Assembly (NCBI GenBank): GCA_016719485.1
Contig: JADJZB010000021.1
Location: forward strand, 582,093-646,092
Length of the DNA stretch: 64,000 nucleotides
Direction of reading: 5' to 3'
Origin: Holophagales bacterium
Lineage (GTDB): Bacteria; Acidobacteriota; Thermoanaerobaculia; UBA5066
Under the pieces are notes generated by a model. That model worked only from the letters and a program-made list of their open reading frames with translations, made no database searches and was not told the DNA's origin. This document shows positions 63,028 through 64,000 of this stretch, piece by piece. Each line of letters opens with the position of its first letter. Positions within the stretch are counted from its first letter, which is position 1. The position numbers were made by a program, and so were the translations under genes.

Positions 63028-64000
63028 AAAGGGGGCGGTTCTCCTTCAGGCGACAGAGCCGGCCGCCCTGGTAGACGAGGAACGAGACGAGCCAGGCGAT
63101 GGCCGTCAGGCCGAAGAGCTGCAAGGCGCCCAGCGCCAGCGGCCCGACTCGCGCTTCGTCACGGCGATCGTCGCCATGCAGGAGGCGGAGATGAGGAGGA
63201 AGAGAATCAGGCTGACGCCGACGAGAGGTGAGTAGTCGCCGGGCGACGGGCGGGCGCGGGCCCCTCGCGCCCTCCTCCGGGTCGGCGATGGGTAGACGAT
63301 CCATCTGCGCGACGCAGACCTCCTTCGCCGCGAAGGCGCCGATCATCGCCGTCACCATCTTCCAGTCGAAGCCGAGAGGAGCGAACGCCGGCTCCAGGAA
63401 CCGTCCGGCCCGGCCCGCGACGGAGAACTCGAGCTCTTCGGCAGCGCGCGCGGCGGCGACGTCGGTCGCTGCGACGGCCTCGCCAGCGGTGACTCGAGAG
63501 TCGATGAGGTAAGACGACGGTTTCGGGAACGACGTCGCGGCCCAGAGGAGGATCGAGATCCCGAGGATCACCGTTCCGCCTTGCTCAGGTAGAGGCGGGC
63601 ACGGTCGGCATCTTGAGGACGACGCTCCGGAACGTGGGCATGCAGTAGGGAGAAGCTCCATTGACGAACGGCGCGTCCTCGCCCTTCAGGAGCGTCCGGC
63701 GCAGGAAGGAGCGCGAGGCCGAGCGCGAGGCGACGCCCGCCGCGTAGATGAGCCAGGCGCGGGCGCCCGCCAAGCGGGCGGAAGAACGCGAGGACGAGGA
63801 GCATCCAGATCGGCAGGCGCGCCCCGCACGACATGAGCGGCAGGACGAGCATCGTCGTCAGCCGGTCGCGCTCGTTCTCGAGGGTCCGTGTCGCGAGGAT
63901 CCCGGGGACCGAGCAGCCGAAGCCGGTCATCATCGGGAGGAAGCTCTTGCCGTGAAGGCCGAAGCGATGCATCTTCACGGTCAGTCAGGAAGGCGGCGCG
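63026..64000 (-). CDS. feoB: Ferrous iron transporter FeoB, C-terminal membrane part (runs off right edge, frameshifted)
   Basis: FeoB signatures occur in several frames: RAAFLTDR at the edge, then MHRFGLHGKSFLPMMTGFGC with SVPGILATRTLENERDRLTT and LVLPLMSCGARLPIW (first Gate domain), VNGASPYCMPTFRSVVLK in another frame, GGTVILGISILLWAATSFP, AGRFLEPAFAPLGFDWKMVT with AMIGAFAAKEVCV (second Gate), and finally LTAIAWLVSFLVYQGGRLC. At least four indels split it. The N-terminal G domain lies outside the window. It imports Fe2+ across the inner membrane. Given the window-wide indel pattern the gene is probably intact in the organism. Confidence 0.88.

Noticed and set aside
1..64000. tRNA, rRNA genes and CRISPR arrays
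   Set aside because: No cloverleaf, conserved rRNA segment or repeat-spacer array was recognised by eye; tRNAscan and CRISPR finders were not available.

Overview
The window is about 69% G+C and codes densely on both strands. It comes from a Gram-negative bacterium with two envelopes: it encodes beta-barrel porins, signal-peptide lipoproteins, periplasmic multiheme cytochromes and type VI secretion spikes. A DnaE2-type polymerase, VapBC pairs, a lysine-fermentation enzyme, a Dsr/Nrf-like electron-transfer module and many orphan secreted proteins would fit an Acidobacteriota-like lineage. Myxococcota or a related group cannot be excluded, and this placement is inference.

Layout. 1-3 kb: end of a sigma-54 activator, then a porin and ammonium channel pair. 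3-13 kb: dnaE2 and three decaying copies of its 3' end, interleaved with two toxin-antitoxin pairs and an FG-GAP surface protein. 13-34 kb: four consecutive vgrG islands of a type VI secretion system (T6SS). No sheath, baseplate or membrane-complex genes are present, so this is an effector/spike arsenal. Islands 2-4 share a near-identical promoter (TTGACC, 18 bp, TATATT) below a GTGAGCCGGGTCAC box. Island 1 carries a PAAR-zincin effector and candidate immunity gene. Island 2 has no cargo. Island 3 carries DUF2169, a ketosynthase-like protein without the active-site Cys, a DUF4150-metzincin effector with an overlapping exported immunity candidate, DUF6484 and TIGR02270 proteins. Island 4 carries a beta-helix protein, two DUF2169 adaptors and a glycine-rich hydrophobic spike-like protein.

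34-46 kb: a membrane sensor fused to a RelA/SpoT synthetase (the most unusual single gene), a HOGA/DapA-type aldolase, RidA, an EamA transporter, a large secreted subtilase, a cNMP-regulated patatin and an allantoinase-like hydrolase, with REP-like repeats among them. 47-51 kb: a tetraheme cytochrome, Tat FeS protein and NrfD quinol module, then a polytopic membrane protein. 51-57 kb: small orphan exported proteins and a membrane protein with two LCCL domains. 57-64 kb: threonine synthase, HypB, Kal (3-aminobutyryl-CoA ammonia-lyase), a tetraheme cytochrome with its own porin, and a FeoB ferrous-iron transporter running off the right edge.

Many genes (dnaE2, three of four vgrGs, the PAAR effector, one DUF2169, the ketosynthase-like gene, the subtilase, the LCCL gene, both porin-type and FeoB genes among them) are split by 1-2 base indels, often in G or C runs, while protein similarity continues across the break. 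Consensus sequencing error is the simplest explanation. The spans given here join such frames, and true pseudogenization is claimed only for the truncated dnaE2 copies.
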